From positions 1 to 5,059 of the forward strand of contig JACQTN010000538.1 of NCBI GenBank assembly GCA_016210785.1: DNA of 5,059 nt, given 5' to 3'. The stretch comes from Armatimonadota bacterium. Lineage in GTDB: Bacteria > Sysuimicrobiota > Sysuimicrobiia > Sysuimicrobiales > JACQTN01. The notes under the pieces were generated by a model. It searched no databases. It was not told the origin of the DNA and saw only the letters and a list, made by a program, of their open reading frames with translations. Positions 1 to 5,039 of the stretch are shown piece by piece (the first letter of the stretch is position 1; the number at the start of each line of letters is the position of its first letter). The translations under genes were made by a program, and so were the position numbers.

Positions 1-1
1 A

Positions 2-96
2 CGCAGGACCGGGCTCGCGCCGCCGAGCCCGAGCATCGCTCATATGTCGGACGTCCCACCCTCGCGGGTGCGCCGTGAGTCCGGTAAACGCGGTAG
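2..96 (-). repeat. Repeated leader-like element, copy A
   Basis: This stretch aligns along its whole length with 4950-5054. Shared blocks, in plus-strand order, are CGCAGGACCGG (2-12), CCGAGCATC (29-37), GTCGG/TCCCAC-like patches, CGCGGGTGCGCCGTGAGTCC (63-82) and CGCGGTAG (89-96). Between the first two blocks lies a variable hairpin. The minus-strand assignment is by analogy with copy B, which precedes flgI. Function is unknown; it may be a leader RNA, a protein-binding region or a dispersed repeat. The window edge cuts its surroundings. Confidence 0.7.
10..31. repeat. Hairpin inside element copy A
   Basis: CGGGCTCG (10-17) pairs perfectly with CGAGCCCG (24-31) around a 6-base loop. It occupies the same place between conserved blocks as the hairpin at 4954-4973 in copy B, although the arm sequences differ. 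Confidence 0.7.
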
Positions 97-107
97 CACG
101 GCGCGCC
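67..107. repeat. Long-stem inverted repeat at the edge of copy A
   Basis: GCGCCGTG (70-77) and CACGGCGC (97-104) are perfectly complementary. The stem reaches eleven pairs with 67-69 against 105-107, including one G-T pair. The 19-base loop contains a further possible CCG/CGG pairing. The right arm is not conserved in copy B, where AGTGG follows the shared CGGTAG. Confidence 0.55.
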
Positions 108-118
108 TCGGAAGAATG

Positions 119-140
119 TTGCACGTACCGGCACCGTGCG
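119..140. repeat. Dyad 1, TTGCACG-N9-CGTGCG
   Basis: GCACG (121-125) and CGTGC (135-139) are inverted arms separated by nine bases. The same outer sequence and spacing recur at 169-190, while the nine inner bases differ. Arms kept with a variable centre are what paired binding sites of a dimeric regulator would look like, but no regulator can be named. Confidence 0.5.
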
Positions 141-162
141 TTCGGCGAGCGCGGTACCGTGG
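131..162. repeat. Partial third copy (C) of the 32-base unit
   Basis: This 32-base stretch matches 26 of 32 positions of 5028-5059 by eye and resembles 70-101, which itself matches 5028-5059 at 27 of 32. The best kept core is GAGCGCGGTA with CCGTG on the left side. The rest of the element is not recognisable around it. Confidence 0.5.
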
Positions 163-168
163 GGCACC

Positions 169-190
169 TTGCACGCAGGTCGAACGTGCG
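169..190. repeat. Dyad 2, TTGCACG-N9-CGTGCG
   Basis: GCACG (171-175) and CGTGC (185-189) repeat the arrangement of 119-140 exactly in the outer 13 bases, with a different 9-base centre. The two dyads start 50 bases apart. It lies about 30 bases beyond the flgL hairpin. Confidence 0.5.
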
Positions 191-221
191 AAGGGCCTCC
201 CCCGGTCGGACACGTGGTGAA

Positions 222-250
222 GGGTGGAGTGGCTTTGCGCCACTCCACCC
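222..250 (-). terminator. Strong hairpin after flgL, probable terminator
   Basis: GGGTGGAGTGGC (222-233) and GCCACTCCACCC (239-250) form a perfect 12-bp stem with a 5-base loop. It begins eight bases after the flgL stop, the expected place for the end of the operon transcript. On the minus strand the stem is followed by TTCACC and not by a real T-tract, so it is not a textbook intrinsic terminator. It may terminate weakly, or protect the 3' end of the message. Confidence 0.7.
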
Positions 251-258
251 AACCTTGG

Positions 259-1146
259 CTAACGCAAGAACTCCAGCAGCGTCGGCTGCAGCAGGCGCGC
301 CCCGGCGGCCAGTGCGCTCTCGTACACGTTCTCCTGCGTCCGCAGTTCCATGATGGTCTTGGGGAGATCCGCGTCCTCCCGGTTGGAGATGAGCGTGGTG
401 AGGTTCAGCTCCAGGTCCGCCAGCCGGGCCTGCATGACCTCCACCCGCGCCGACCGCGCCCCCAGGGTAGCCTGCGCCGTCAACAGCGTGTCCAGGGCAT
501 TGTCCAGCCCGTCGATCTCCGCCCGGATGGCGCTCCGGTCCCCCGCGTCCATTGCGTCCAGCAGCCGCTCGACGGCGGGAAAGATCCCGGCCGTGCCGTT
601 CACGAAGGCCTCGTCGCCGGGAACGGTGGCCTCGAGCGTGATCCCTGCTTCCACCTCGCGGGAGATCGCGGTGCTGTTGCCCTGGTAGGTGACGGCGTTG
701 CCGGCCCGGACGAAGGGCACCTCGTTGGTGTGGGTGCCCGCGAACAGGTAGCGGCCGGCCACCGCGGAGTTCCCCAGGGTCACCAGCTCGTTGAGCATCT
801 CGTCCACCTGCGTGCGGATCGCAGCCAGGTCGTTGCTGGAGAGCGTGTCGTTGGCGGCCTCCACGGCGCGGGTGCGGATGCTCTGCGTGAGCTGCCCGGC
901 GCCTGCCAGGGCCTTCTCGCCCGCCCGCAGCAGGGTCTGGGTGTCGTCCAGGTTCCGCGCGTACTGGGTGGAGGCGGTCAGCGCGTCCTTCAGCAGCAGC
1001 ACCGAGGGCAGAGAGGTGGGGTCGTCGGACGGCGTGCGCATCCGCTTGCCCGTGGCCAGGATGTCCTGCAGGTCGCTCAGCCGCTGCAGGTTGGCGTTGA
1101 GGTTATTGAGGAAGTTCAGCGACAGCCCGCCGAGTGTGACCCGCAT
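259..1146 (-). CDS. flgL: Flagellar hook-associated protein 3 (FlgL)
   Basis: FlgL (HAP3) forms the second of the two junction rings between hook and filament and is exported by the flagellar type III apparatus. The 295-residue product is close to the usual family size of about 300. The N-terminal D0/D1 coiled-coil part carries the flagellin-superfamily signature ATGKRMRTPSDDPTS at residues 31-45. The C-terminal helix (about 255-295) has NREDADLPKTIMEL followed by a QENVYESALAAGARLLQPTLLEFL stretch, as in other FlgL and flagellin termini. The middle is the variable surface domain. Its similarity to flagellin could cause confusion, but position after flgK, short length and C-terminal sequence point to FlgL. 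The start is the ATG at 1146, with a modest GGGGA Shine-Dalgarno (complement of 1152-1156) five bases upstream. It lies 27 bp after flgK and is the last gene before a strong hairpin. Assignment is firm. Confidence 0.95.
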   Translation of the reverse strand: MRVTLGGLSLNFLNNLNANLQRLSDLQDILATGKRMRTPSDDPTSLPSVLLLKDALTASTQYARNLDDTQTLLRAGEKALAGAGQLTQSIRTRAVEAANDTLSSNDLAAIRTQVDEMLNELVTLGNSAVAGRYLFAGTHTNEVPFVRAGNAVTYQGNSTAISREVEAGITLEATVPGDEAFVNGTAGIFPAVERLLDAMDAGDRSAIRAEIDGLDNALDTLLTAQATLGARSARVEVMQARLADLELNLTTLISNREDADLPKTIMELRTQENVYESALAAGARLLQPTLLEFLR

Positions 1147-1173
1147 GCCGGTCCCCAGTCATCCCCTGTGGCG

Positions 1174-2544
1174 TCAGCGTCCCATCTCGCGCAGGAGGAT
1201 CTGCAGCATCTCGTCCACGGCGCTCACCATGCGGGCCGCGGCCTCGTAGGCCCGCTGGTAGCGGAGCATGTTGGTCATCTCCTCGTCCAGGGAGACGCCG
1301 CTGGCCGCCTCGCGCCGCTGCTTGAGCTGGTTCAGCAGCAGTTCCTGGTTGCTCACCTGGCGCTCCGCGTCCCGCGCCTCCACGCCCACGCGGGCCACCA
1401 TGCCCCGGTAGACATCGTCGATGGTGGCGGTGCCGCCCTCCATGACCTTGGACCGCCGGAGCTGGGCGATCTGCACCGCCGCCGCGCCATCCCCGGGTTC
1501 GCCCGTGGCGGATGCGGCGATCTTCCGCACATCGGCCTTGATGGCTGCGGTCACGTCGATGTCGGAGGCGCCGCTGCCGGTGAAAAAGTCCACCCCGGTG
1601 GCGGTGGGAGACTCCAGGGTGTACGCGGCGCTGTGCAGGGCGTTGACCTCGCTGATCAGCCCGTCGGCCAGATCGTCCAGTTCGGCCTGCAGCGCCGGGA
1701 TGTCGGTGTCGCGGCCGGTCAGGTTCGCCGCCAGCGCGCCCTTGCTGACGCTGAGGGTGCCGCCGTCAGGCCACTGGAAGGTAGTGAAGCCGCCGGACCC
1801 GCCGTCCACGGTCTCGATGGTGGTGGTGCCCCCCCCGGGGCCGACCAGTTGCCGGCCCTGCAGGTAGACCAGCAGTTCGCCCACGTCGTTCTCCGTGGCG
1901 ATGACCCCGGCCATCTCCGCCATCTCGCCAAGCAGCACCCCGCGGCGGTCGCGCAGGTCGTTGGCCCGTTGCCCGCTCACCTCCAGCCGGGCAATCTGCG
2001 TGTTGAGGGCGGCGATCTGCTCCGCGAGGTCGTTGATGTTTTGCACGTTGCCCACCGCCACCGTGTCCAGCTGCTCGCGGAGATCCTCCATCTGGTCGTA
2101 GGCCTGGCGGATGGCCGCCGCCATGGTCTGCGCTTCTTCAAGTAGCCCCACGCGCGCGGCGGTGGACTCGGGGTTGAGGCTCAGCTCCTGCCAGGCGTTC
2201 CAGAACTGGCCCAGCAGCGTGCCCAGCCCGTTGGGAGAGGGCTCGGGGAAGATGGTCTCGACCTGTCCGAACATGTCGCGGCGCACCTTCTGCTCGGCCA
2301 GCGTCTGCCCCTGGGTGCGGATCTGCTGCTCGATGAAGACGTCCCGGTACTGGCGGATCCTGGGGATGGTGTTGCCCGTGCCCAGCAGCAGCGTGCCCCC
2401 CGTAGGGGGCAGCGTCGTGATGACCGGCTCCTGTCGGGTGTAGCCGGGAGTGTTGACGTTGGCAACGTTGTGGCCGGTGACCTCCATGCCCCGCTGCTGC
2501 GTCTGCAGGGCCCGGCGCAGGACGTCCAGCGCGAAGAAGGACAT
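1174..2544 (-). CDS. flgK: Flagellar hook-associated protein 1 (FlgK)
   Basis: FlgK (HAP1) is the first junction protein laid on the finished hook; FlgL then binds it and the filament grows on top. The product is 456 residues, towards the short end for a family whose E. coli member has 547, so the variable central domain is compact. The N-terminal D0 helix carries the rod/hook family motif NVANVNTPGYTRQ at residues 26-38. The C-terminal segment (about 415-456) begins SGVSLDEEMTNMLRYQRAYE and runs on through AAARMVSAVDEML, which is typical of FlgK. The region between is acidic and Gly/Thr-rich, as expected for a surface-exposed domain. The start ATG at 2544 lies six bases after the flgN stop, with only a weak Shine-Dalgarno, so translational coupling to flgN is likely. 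FlgN, its expected export chaperone, is encoded immediately upstream. No frameshift is seen. Confidence 0.96.
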   Translation of the reverse strand: MSFFALDVLRRALQTQQRGMEVTGHNVANVNTPGYTRQEPVITTLPPTGGTLLLGTGNTIPRIRQYRDVFIEQQIRTQGQTLAEQKVRRDMFGQVETIFPEPSPNGLGTLLGQFWNAWQELSLNPESTAARVGLLEEAQTMAAAIRQAYDQMEDLREQLDTVAVGNVQNINDLAEQIAALNTQIARLEVSGQRANDLRDRRGVLLGEMAEMAGVIATENDVGELLVYLQGRQLVGPGGGTTTIETVDGGSGGFTTFQWPDGGTLSVSKGALAANLTGRDTDIPALQAELDDLADGLISEVNALHSAAYTLESPTATGVDFFTGSGASDIDVTAAIKADVRKIAASATGEPGDGAAAVQIAQLRRSKVMEGGTATIDDVYRGMVARVGVEARDAERQVSNQELLLNQLKQRREAASGVSLDEEMTNMLRYQRAYEAAARMVSAVDEMLQILLREMGR

Positions 2545-2550
2545 GGCCGC

Positions 2551-3006
2551 TCAGGTGACCTGGTCCACCAGCAGGCTGGTGCCGCCCGCGGCCTTGGCCA
2601 GCAGGTCTACGGTCGTCTGCAGGTACATGAGGTGGTCGCGGATGAGCAGGGCGTTGGTCTTGTTGACCTCGGCCAGCTCGCGCAGCACCCTGGCCAGCGT
2701 CTCTCGCTGTTCCTCAAACCGCAGGGCGATTTCGGGCCCGGCCAGGGTGATCAGACGCGTGAAGGTGAGCTGGGACATCTGGAGGCCTTCCCGTTCCGCG
2801 ATGAGCTGTAGCACCGAGAGGCGGGCCTGCTCCAACGCCCGGATCTCGGCCACCAGGGCTTCCTGGCGCTTGATGACGGCGGCCAGTTCGACGGCGTCCC
2901 CCTGCACCAGGGCGCGCTGCTCGTCCCCGGCCAGGGTCAGCAGCTTCCGGTGGAGGGCGATCTCCTCGTCGAGCAGGCCGACGACGCTCTCGAAGGGTTC
3001 GGTCAT
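2551..3006 (-). CDS. flgN: Flagellar export chaperone FlgN
   Basis: FlgN-family proteins are small cytoplasmic helical chaperones that bind the C-terminal helices of FlgK and FlgL and deliver them to the flagellar export gate. The 151-residue product is the usual size and is predicted almost entirely helical, with long heptad-like runs of Leu, Glu, Arg and Ala over residues 5-70 and 92-138. The segment NKTNALLIRDHLMYLQTTVD (115-134) matches the conserved C-terminal FlgN pattern (Asn-x-x-Asn followed by a hydrophobic amphipathic helix). There is no signal peptide or membrane segment. The start ATG at 3006 lies one base after the flgM stop; a GGAAG (complement of 3014-3018) inside the end of flgM could serve as ribosome binding site. 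FlgN sequences diverge quickly, so much of the confidence comes from its place between flgM and flgK as well as the motif. Confidence 0.9.
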   Translation of the reverse strand: MTEPFESVVGLLDEEIALHRKLLTLAGDEQRALVQGDAVELAAVIKRQEALVAEIRALEQARLSVLQLIAEREGLQMSQLTFTRLITLAGPEIALRFEEQRETLARVLRELAEVNKTNALLIRDHLMYLQTTVDLLAKAAGGTSLLVDQVT

Positions 3007-3007
3007 C

Positions 3008-3301
3008 TCACGGCTTCCAGAACTCGTTGGCGGCCTTCACCATGGCGCGCGCGATGGCGTCGTCGGGCAGGGAGTATCGCCCCGACGCGATGGCGTCGCG
3101 GAGGGCCTCCAGGCGAGAGGCCCGGGCGTCCGCCTCCGAGGATTCCGAGGAAGCGACTCCCCGGTTGGACAGTTCCACGCTGTCGGCAAGGGTTTCCTCA
3201 GGCCTGCGCGGCTGGGGGGCCTGTGCTCTCTGGGCGCCTGCTCCGTTCGCCTGGTGCGCCTGGTTGGGCTGGTTGAACGGATTGATCGGCTGAATGGGCA
3301 T
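3008..3301 (-). CDS. flgM: Anti-sigma-28 factor FlgM
   Basis: FlgM binds and inhibits the flagellar sigma factor sigma-28 (FliA/SigD) until the hook-basal body is finished; in classical systems it is then secreted through the flagellum, releasing the sigma factor. The 97-residue product matches family size. The C-terminal half holds the recognisable sigma-binding part: DSVELS at residues 40-45 and a helix beginning RLEALRDAIASGRYSLPDDA and ending AIARAMV (63-88), close to the family pattern of a Lys/Arg-rich helix, G-x-Y-x-[VL] and a final helix. Residues 1-37 are low-complexity and rich in Pro, Gln and Asn, fitting the disordered N-terminus that carries the export signal. The start ATG at 3301 is fixed by a perfect AAGGAGG six bases upstream. 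A sigma-28 promoter directly upstream implies negative feedback on its own target. The stop is one base from the flgN start. Confidence 0.94.
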   Translation of the reverse strand: MPIQPINPFNQPNQAHQANGAGAQRAQAPQPRRPEETLADSVELSNRGVASSESSEADARASRLEALRDAIASGRYSLPDDAIARAMVKAANEFWKP

Positions 3302-3307
3302 AGGTCG

Positions 3308-3314
3308 CCTCCTT
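3308..3314 (-). promoter_or_regulatory. Ribosome binding site of flgM
   Basis: The minus-strand sequence AAGGAGG is a full match to the anti-Shine-Dalgarno core and sits six bases before the flgM ATG. It is the strongest such site in the window, much better than those before flgN, flgK and flgL, so FlgM is probably translated at a high rate from the sigma-28 transcript. Confidence 0.9.
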
Positions 3315-3332
3315 CGGTTTTCTCACCCAGAG

Positions 3333-3359
3333 ATATCGGCGGCCCCGCTCAAAACTTTA
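3333..3359 (-). promoter_or_regulatory. Sigma-28 (FliA/SigD) promoter of flgMNKL
   Basis: On the minus strand the -35 box TAAAGTTT (3359 to 3352) is followed by exactly 11 bases and the -10 box GCCGATAT (3340 to 3333). The known sigma-28 consensus is TAAAGTTT-N11-GCCGATAA, so 15 of 16 positions match with ideal spacing. Transcription should begin around 3325-3328, leaving a leader of about 25 bases with the flgM ribosome binding site in it. The first three bases of the -35 box are the TAA stop codon of flgJ. The promoter places flgM, flgN, flgK and flgL in the late, sigma-28-dependent class while still allowing read-through from flgI-flgJ. Confidence 0.93.
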
Positions 3360-3683
3360 GCGCCCCCCGGGCGCGCCCGGCGCCGGTGCGCTCCCGGCGT
3401 TCCCGCCAGGGTTCTCCTCGCGCCCGCGGAGGGCCGCCAGGAGCATGCCCGCCAGGCCGATACCCCCCCCGCGGGCCAGCGCCCGGCCCATCTCCTCGTC
3501 ATGCAATTCCCGGACCAGTTGCTCCCCCTGGCTCATGGCCAGGAGGCCGCTCTGGCCCAGCCGGCCCCGCATGGTCTTGAGCATCTGGGCCAGGAAGATG
3601 GCCTCGAACTCCTGCACGACGCGCCGGAGCTTCGCCTCCTCAGCCGCCGCCTGCGCGCCCGGTCCCGCCGGCTCGACCCGCAT
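3357..3683 (-). CDS. flgJ: Single-domain rod-binding protein FlgJ (no muramidase domain)
   Basis: The 108-residue product matches the rod-binding (rod-capping) domain of FlgJ, which helps assemble the flagellar rod in the periplasm. Diagnostic segments are EFEAIFLAQMLKTMR at residues 25-39 and a stretch from MSQGEQLVRELHDEEMGRAL (50-69) through ARGGGIGLAGMLL (70-82), the conserved end of this domain. The peptidoglycan-hydrolase domain found at the C-terminus of enterobacterial FlgJ is absent; after residue 85 there is only a Gly/Pro/Ala-rich tail. Single-domain forms are common in other bacteria, where a separate enzyme opens the wall. The ATG at 3683 shares its A with the flgI stop (TGATG), indicating translational coupling; the same frame stays open for about 1.1 kb upstream inside flgI, but that part is only an overlapping frame. 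The TAA stop forms part of the sigma-28 -35 box. Confidence 0.92.
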   Translation of the reverse strand: MRVEPAGPGAQAAAEEAKLRRVVQEFEAIFLAQMLKTMRGRLGQSGLLAMSQGEQLVRELHDEEMGRALARGGGIGLAGMLLAALRGREENPGGNAGSAPAPGAPGGR

Positions 3684-4885
3684 CACTGGATCACCAGCTC
3701 GCCCTGCAGCGCGCCCGCGGCTCGCAGGGCCTGCAAGATGGAGATGAGATCCCGCGGCGTCACCCCCAGGGCGTTGAGGGCCTTGACCAGATCCTGCACC
3801 GAGTCGGTCCCGGGGAGCGGGATGAGCGCCCCCTGCTGCGGCTTCACCTTGATCTGCGTCTGCGTCACCGTGGTGGTTTGCCCCTGGCCGAGCGGGGCCG
3901 GCTGGGAGACCTGCGGGGTGGCCTGCACCTCGATCTTCAGGTTCCCGTGGGCGATGGCCACGGGGAGAATCCGCACGGTGCCGCCGATGATGATGGTGCC
4001 GGTGCGCTCGTTGATCACCACGCGGGCGGCCACGTCCGGCCGCAACGTCACCGACTCGATCTGGGCCATGAGCCCCACCAGGTTCCCGGCGAACCCGTCC
4101 GGGACCTTGACGTTGACGCGCGCCGCGTCCACCGCCTCGACCTCCACGTCCTTGAGGGCCGTCCGCACCGCCTCCGCCACCCGCGCGGCGGTGGTGAAGT
4201 CGGGCTGTCGCAGCACGATGGTGAGCACGTCGTTGTGCCCGATCGCCGTGGGGATCACGCGCTCCACGATGGCGCCGCCGGGCACGCGGCCCACCGTCAG
4301 GTGGTTGATGGTCGTGCTGGATCCTCCCGCGCTTTCGCCCGCGCCGCCCACGGCCACGGGACCCTGCGCCACCGCGTAGATCTTGGCGTCGGCGGCCTGC
4401 AGAGGCGTCTGCAACAGCACGCCGCCCACCAGCGACTTGGCGTCGCCGAGAGAGGAGAGGGTGACGTCGATCCGGTCGCCCTCGCGCACGAATGCGGGCA
4501 TCTCGGCGGTGGTCATGACCGCGGCCACGTTCTTGATCCGCAACTGAGCTGCGGGGACCACGATCCCCAGCCGGGCCAGCATGTTGACCACGGACTGGAC
4601 CGTGAAGGCCGCGGCGGTGCTGTCTCCCGTGCCGGCCAGGCCGACCACCAGGCCGTAGCCGTAGAGCTGGTTGCCGCGCACGCTGCCGATCCGGGCGATG
4701 TCCTTGACGCGGACCTCGGGGGCCTGGGCCAGCACCTGGCCAGTCAGCAGCGCGATGAGGCATGCACCCGCGAAGAAGCTGTGTCGGACATGGACCGAGA
4801 GTGCAACACCCTGAAGCCAGGTGACCGGGGCCAGCGCGGCGCGCAGGCCGGTGCTCGCCGGTGGGTAAGAATTTCCGCGGGTCAT
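3683..4885 (-). CDS. flgI: Flagellar P-ring protein FlgI
   Basis: FlgI is secreted to the periplasm and polymerises into the P ring, the peptidoglycan-level bushing around the rod in bacteria with an outer membrane. From the chosen start the product is 400 residues. Characteristic segments are GYGLVVGLAGTGDS (76-89), VTLSSLGDAKSL (141-152), YAVAQGPVAVGG (170-181), NERTGTIIIGG (292-302) and ALNALGVTPRDL with the following ISILQALRAAGALQGELVI (369-399). A Sec signal peptide is visible: basic HVRH, a hydrophobic core at 37-53 and a likely cut after VLA (53) or AQA (55), leaving about 345 residues, the size of known mature FlgI. The ATG at 4885 is preferred because AAAGGAG lies 12 bases upstream; an in-frame ATG at 4948 has no such site and lies against the repeated element. 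The stretch before the signal core is unusually long. No further in-frame ATG, GTG or TTG lies before the signal peptide. Confidence 0.96.
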   Translation of the reverse strand: MTRGNSYPPASTGLRAALAPVTWLQGVALSVHVRHSFFAGACLIALLTGQVLAQAPEVRVKDIARIGSVRGNQLYGYGLVVGLAGTGDSTAAAFTVQSVVNMLARLGIVVPAAQLRIKNVAAVMTTAEMPAFVREGDRIDVTLSSLGDAKSLVGGVLLQTPLQAADAKIYAVAQGPVAVGGAGESAGGSSTTINHLTVGRVPGGAIVERVIPTAIGHNDVLTIVLRQPDFTTAARVAEAVRTALKDVEVEAVDAARVNVKVPDGFAGNLVGLMAQIESVTLRPDVAARVVINERTGTIIIGGTVRILPVAIAHGNLKIEVQATPQVSQPAPLGQGQTTTVTQTQIKVKPQQGALIPLPGTDSVQDLVKALNALGVTPRDLISILQALRAAGALQGELVIQ

Positions 4886-4897
4886 GGCCGGTCGCGT

Positions 4898-4904
4898 CTC
4901 CTTT
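4898..4904 (-). promoter_or_regulatory. Ribosome binding site of flgI
   Basis: The minus strand reads AAAGGAG here, 12 bases before the ATG at 4885. The spacing is slightly long but the match is good. It decides the start against the ATG at 4948, which would add 21 residues and has no purine-rich site in front of it. Confidence 0.7.
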
Positions 4905-4908
4905 CTCA

Positions 4909-4926
4909 CCAGACCGCCTGGTCTAG
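4909..4926. repeat. Short inverted repeat just before the flgI ribosome binding site
   Basis: AGACC (4911-4915) and GGTCT (4920-4924) pair around a 4-base spacer. The arms extend to seven pairs (4909-4915 with 4920-4926) if one G-T pair is allowed. It ends only four bases upstream of the flgI Shine-Dalgarno, so it could be a small leader hairpin or a dyad operator. Such short dyads also arise by chance in GC-rich DNA. Confidence 0.45.
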
Positions 4927-4953
4927 AAGTCTTTCTCGGAACGCCCATGCGCA

Positions 4954-4973
4954 GGACCGGCTCAGCCGGGTCC
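4954..4973. repeat. Hairpin inside element copy B
   Basis: GGACCGGC (4954-4961) pairs with GCC (4965-4967) and GGTCC (4969-4973), giving eight pairs with one bulged G at 4968 and a 3-base loop. The position relative to the conserved flanks matches the hairpin at 10-31 of copy A. Confidence 0.7.
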
Positions 4974-5009
4974 GAGCATCATCTGTGTTCCGGTACCCCC
5001 ACTGTCGCG

Positions 5010-5039
5010 GGTGCGCCGTGAGTCGGTGCGCCGTGAGTC
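5010..5039. repeat. 15-bp exact tandem duplication in copy B
   Basis: GGTGCGCCGTGAGTC occurs at 5010-5024 and again, directly adjoining, at 5025-5039. Copy A has the sequence once (67-81). The difference explains most of the length difference between the two copies. Confidence 0.9.

Larger units (their letters stand above)
1..221. other. Non-coding region downstream of the operon
   Basis: I see no credible gene here. The open frames that cross the region (one of 70 codons on the minus strand, others on plus that run on into flgL) lack ribosome binding sites and family resemblance, and they run through hairpins and repeats. The stretch holds one copy of the leader-like repeated element, a partial further copy and two similar dyads. 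If the next gene also lies on the minus strand beyond position 1, this is its upstream regulatory region. No sigma-28 promoter like that of flgM is found. Confidence 0.6.

Noticed and set aside
1..162. CRISPR-like repeats
   Set aside because: The repeated units are imperfect, irregularly spaced and only two in this intergenic region; there are no spacers of uniform length.
40..252. Minus-strand frame of 70 codons downstream of flgL
   Set aside because: It runs through the flgL end hairpin, the dyads and the repeated element, has no ribosome binding site and resembles no known protein.
136..2145. Plus-strand open frame of 669 codons opposite flgL and flgK
   Set aside because: It lies antisense to two firmly identified genes, has a biased His/Gln/Gly/Val composition, no recognisable domain and no ribosome binding site. 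Long antisense frames are expected in very GC-rich coding DNA.
2450..3580. Plus-strand open frame of 376 codons opposite flgN and flgM
   Set aside because: Antisense to flgN, flgM and the sigma-28 promoter, rich in Arg/Ser/Pro with no family resemblance; a shadow frame.
3294..4379. Plus-strand open frame of 361 codons opposite flgJ and flgI
   Set aside because: Antisense to well-supported genes, low-complexity Arg/Ser/Thr/Ala composition and no homology that I recognise.
3357..4763. A 468-residue version of FlgJ starting inside flgI
   Set aside because: Only the last 108 residues resemble a protein family. The first 360 are the overlapping frame of flgI with an Arg/Gly/Pro-rich composition. 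The ATG at 3683 coupled to the flgI stop is the sensible start.
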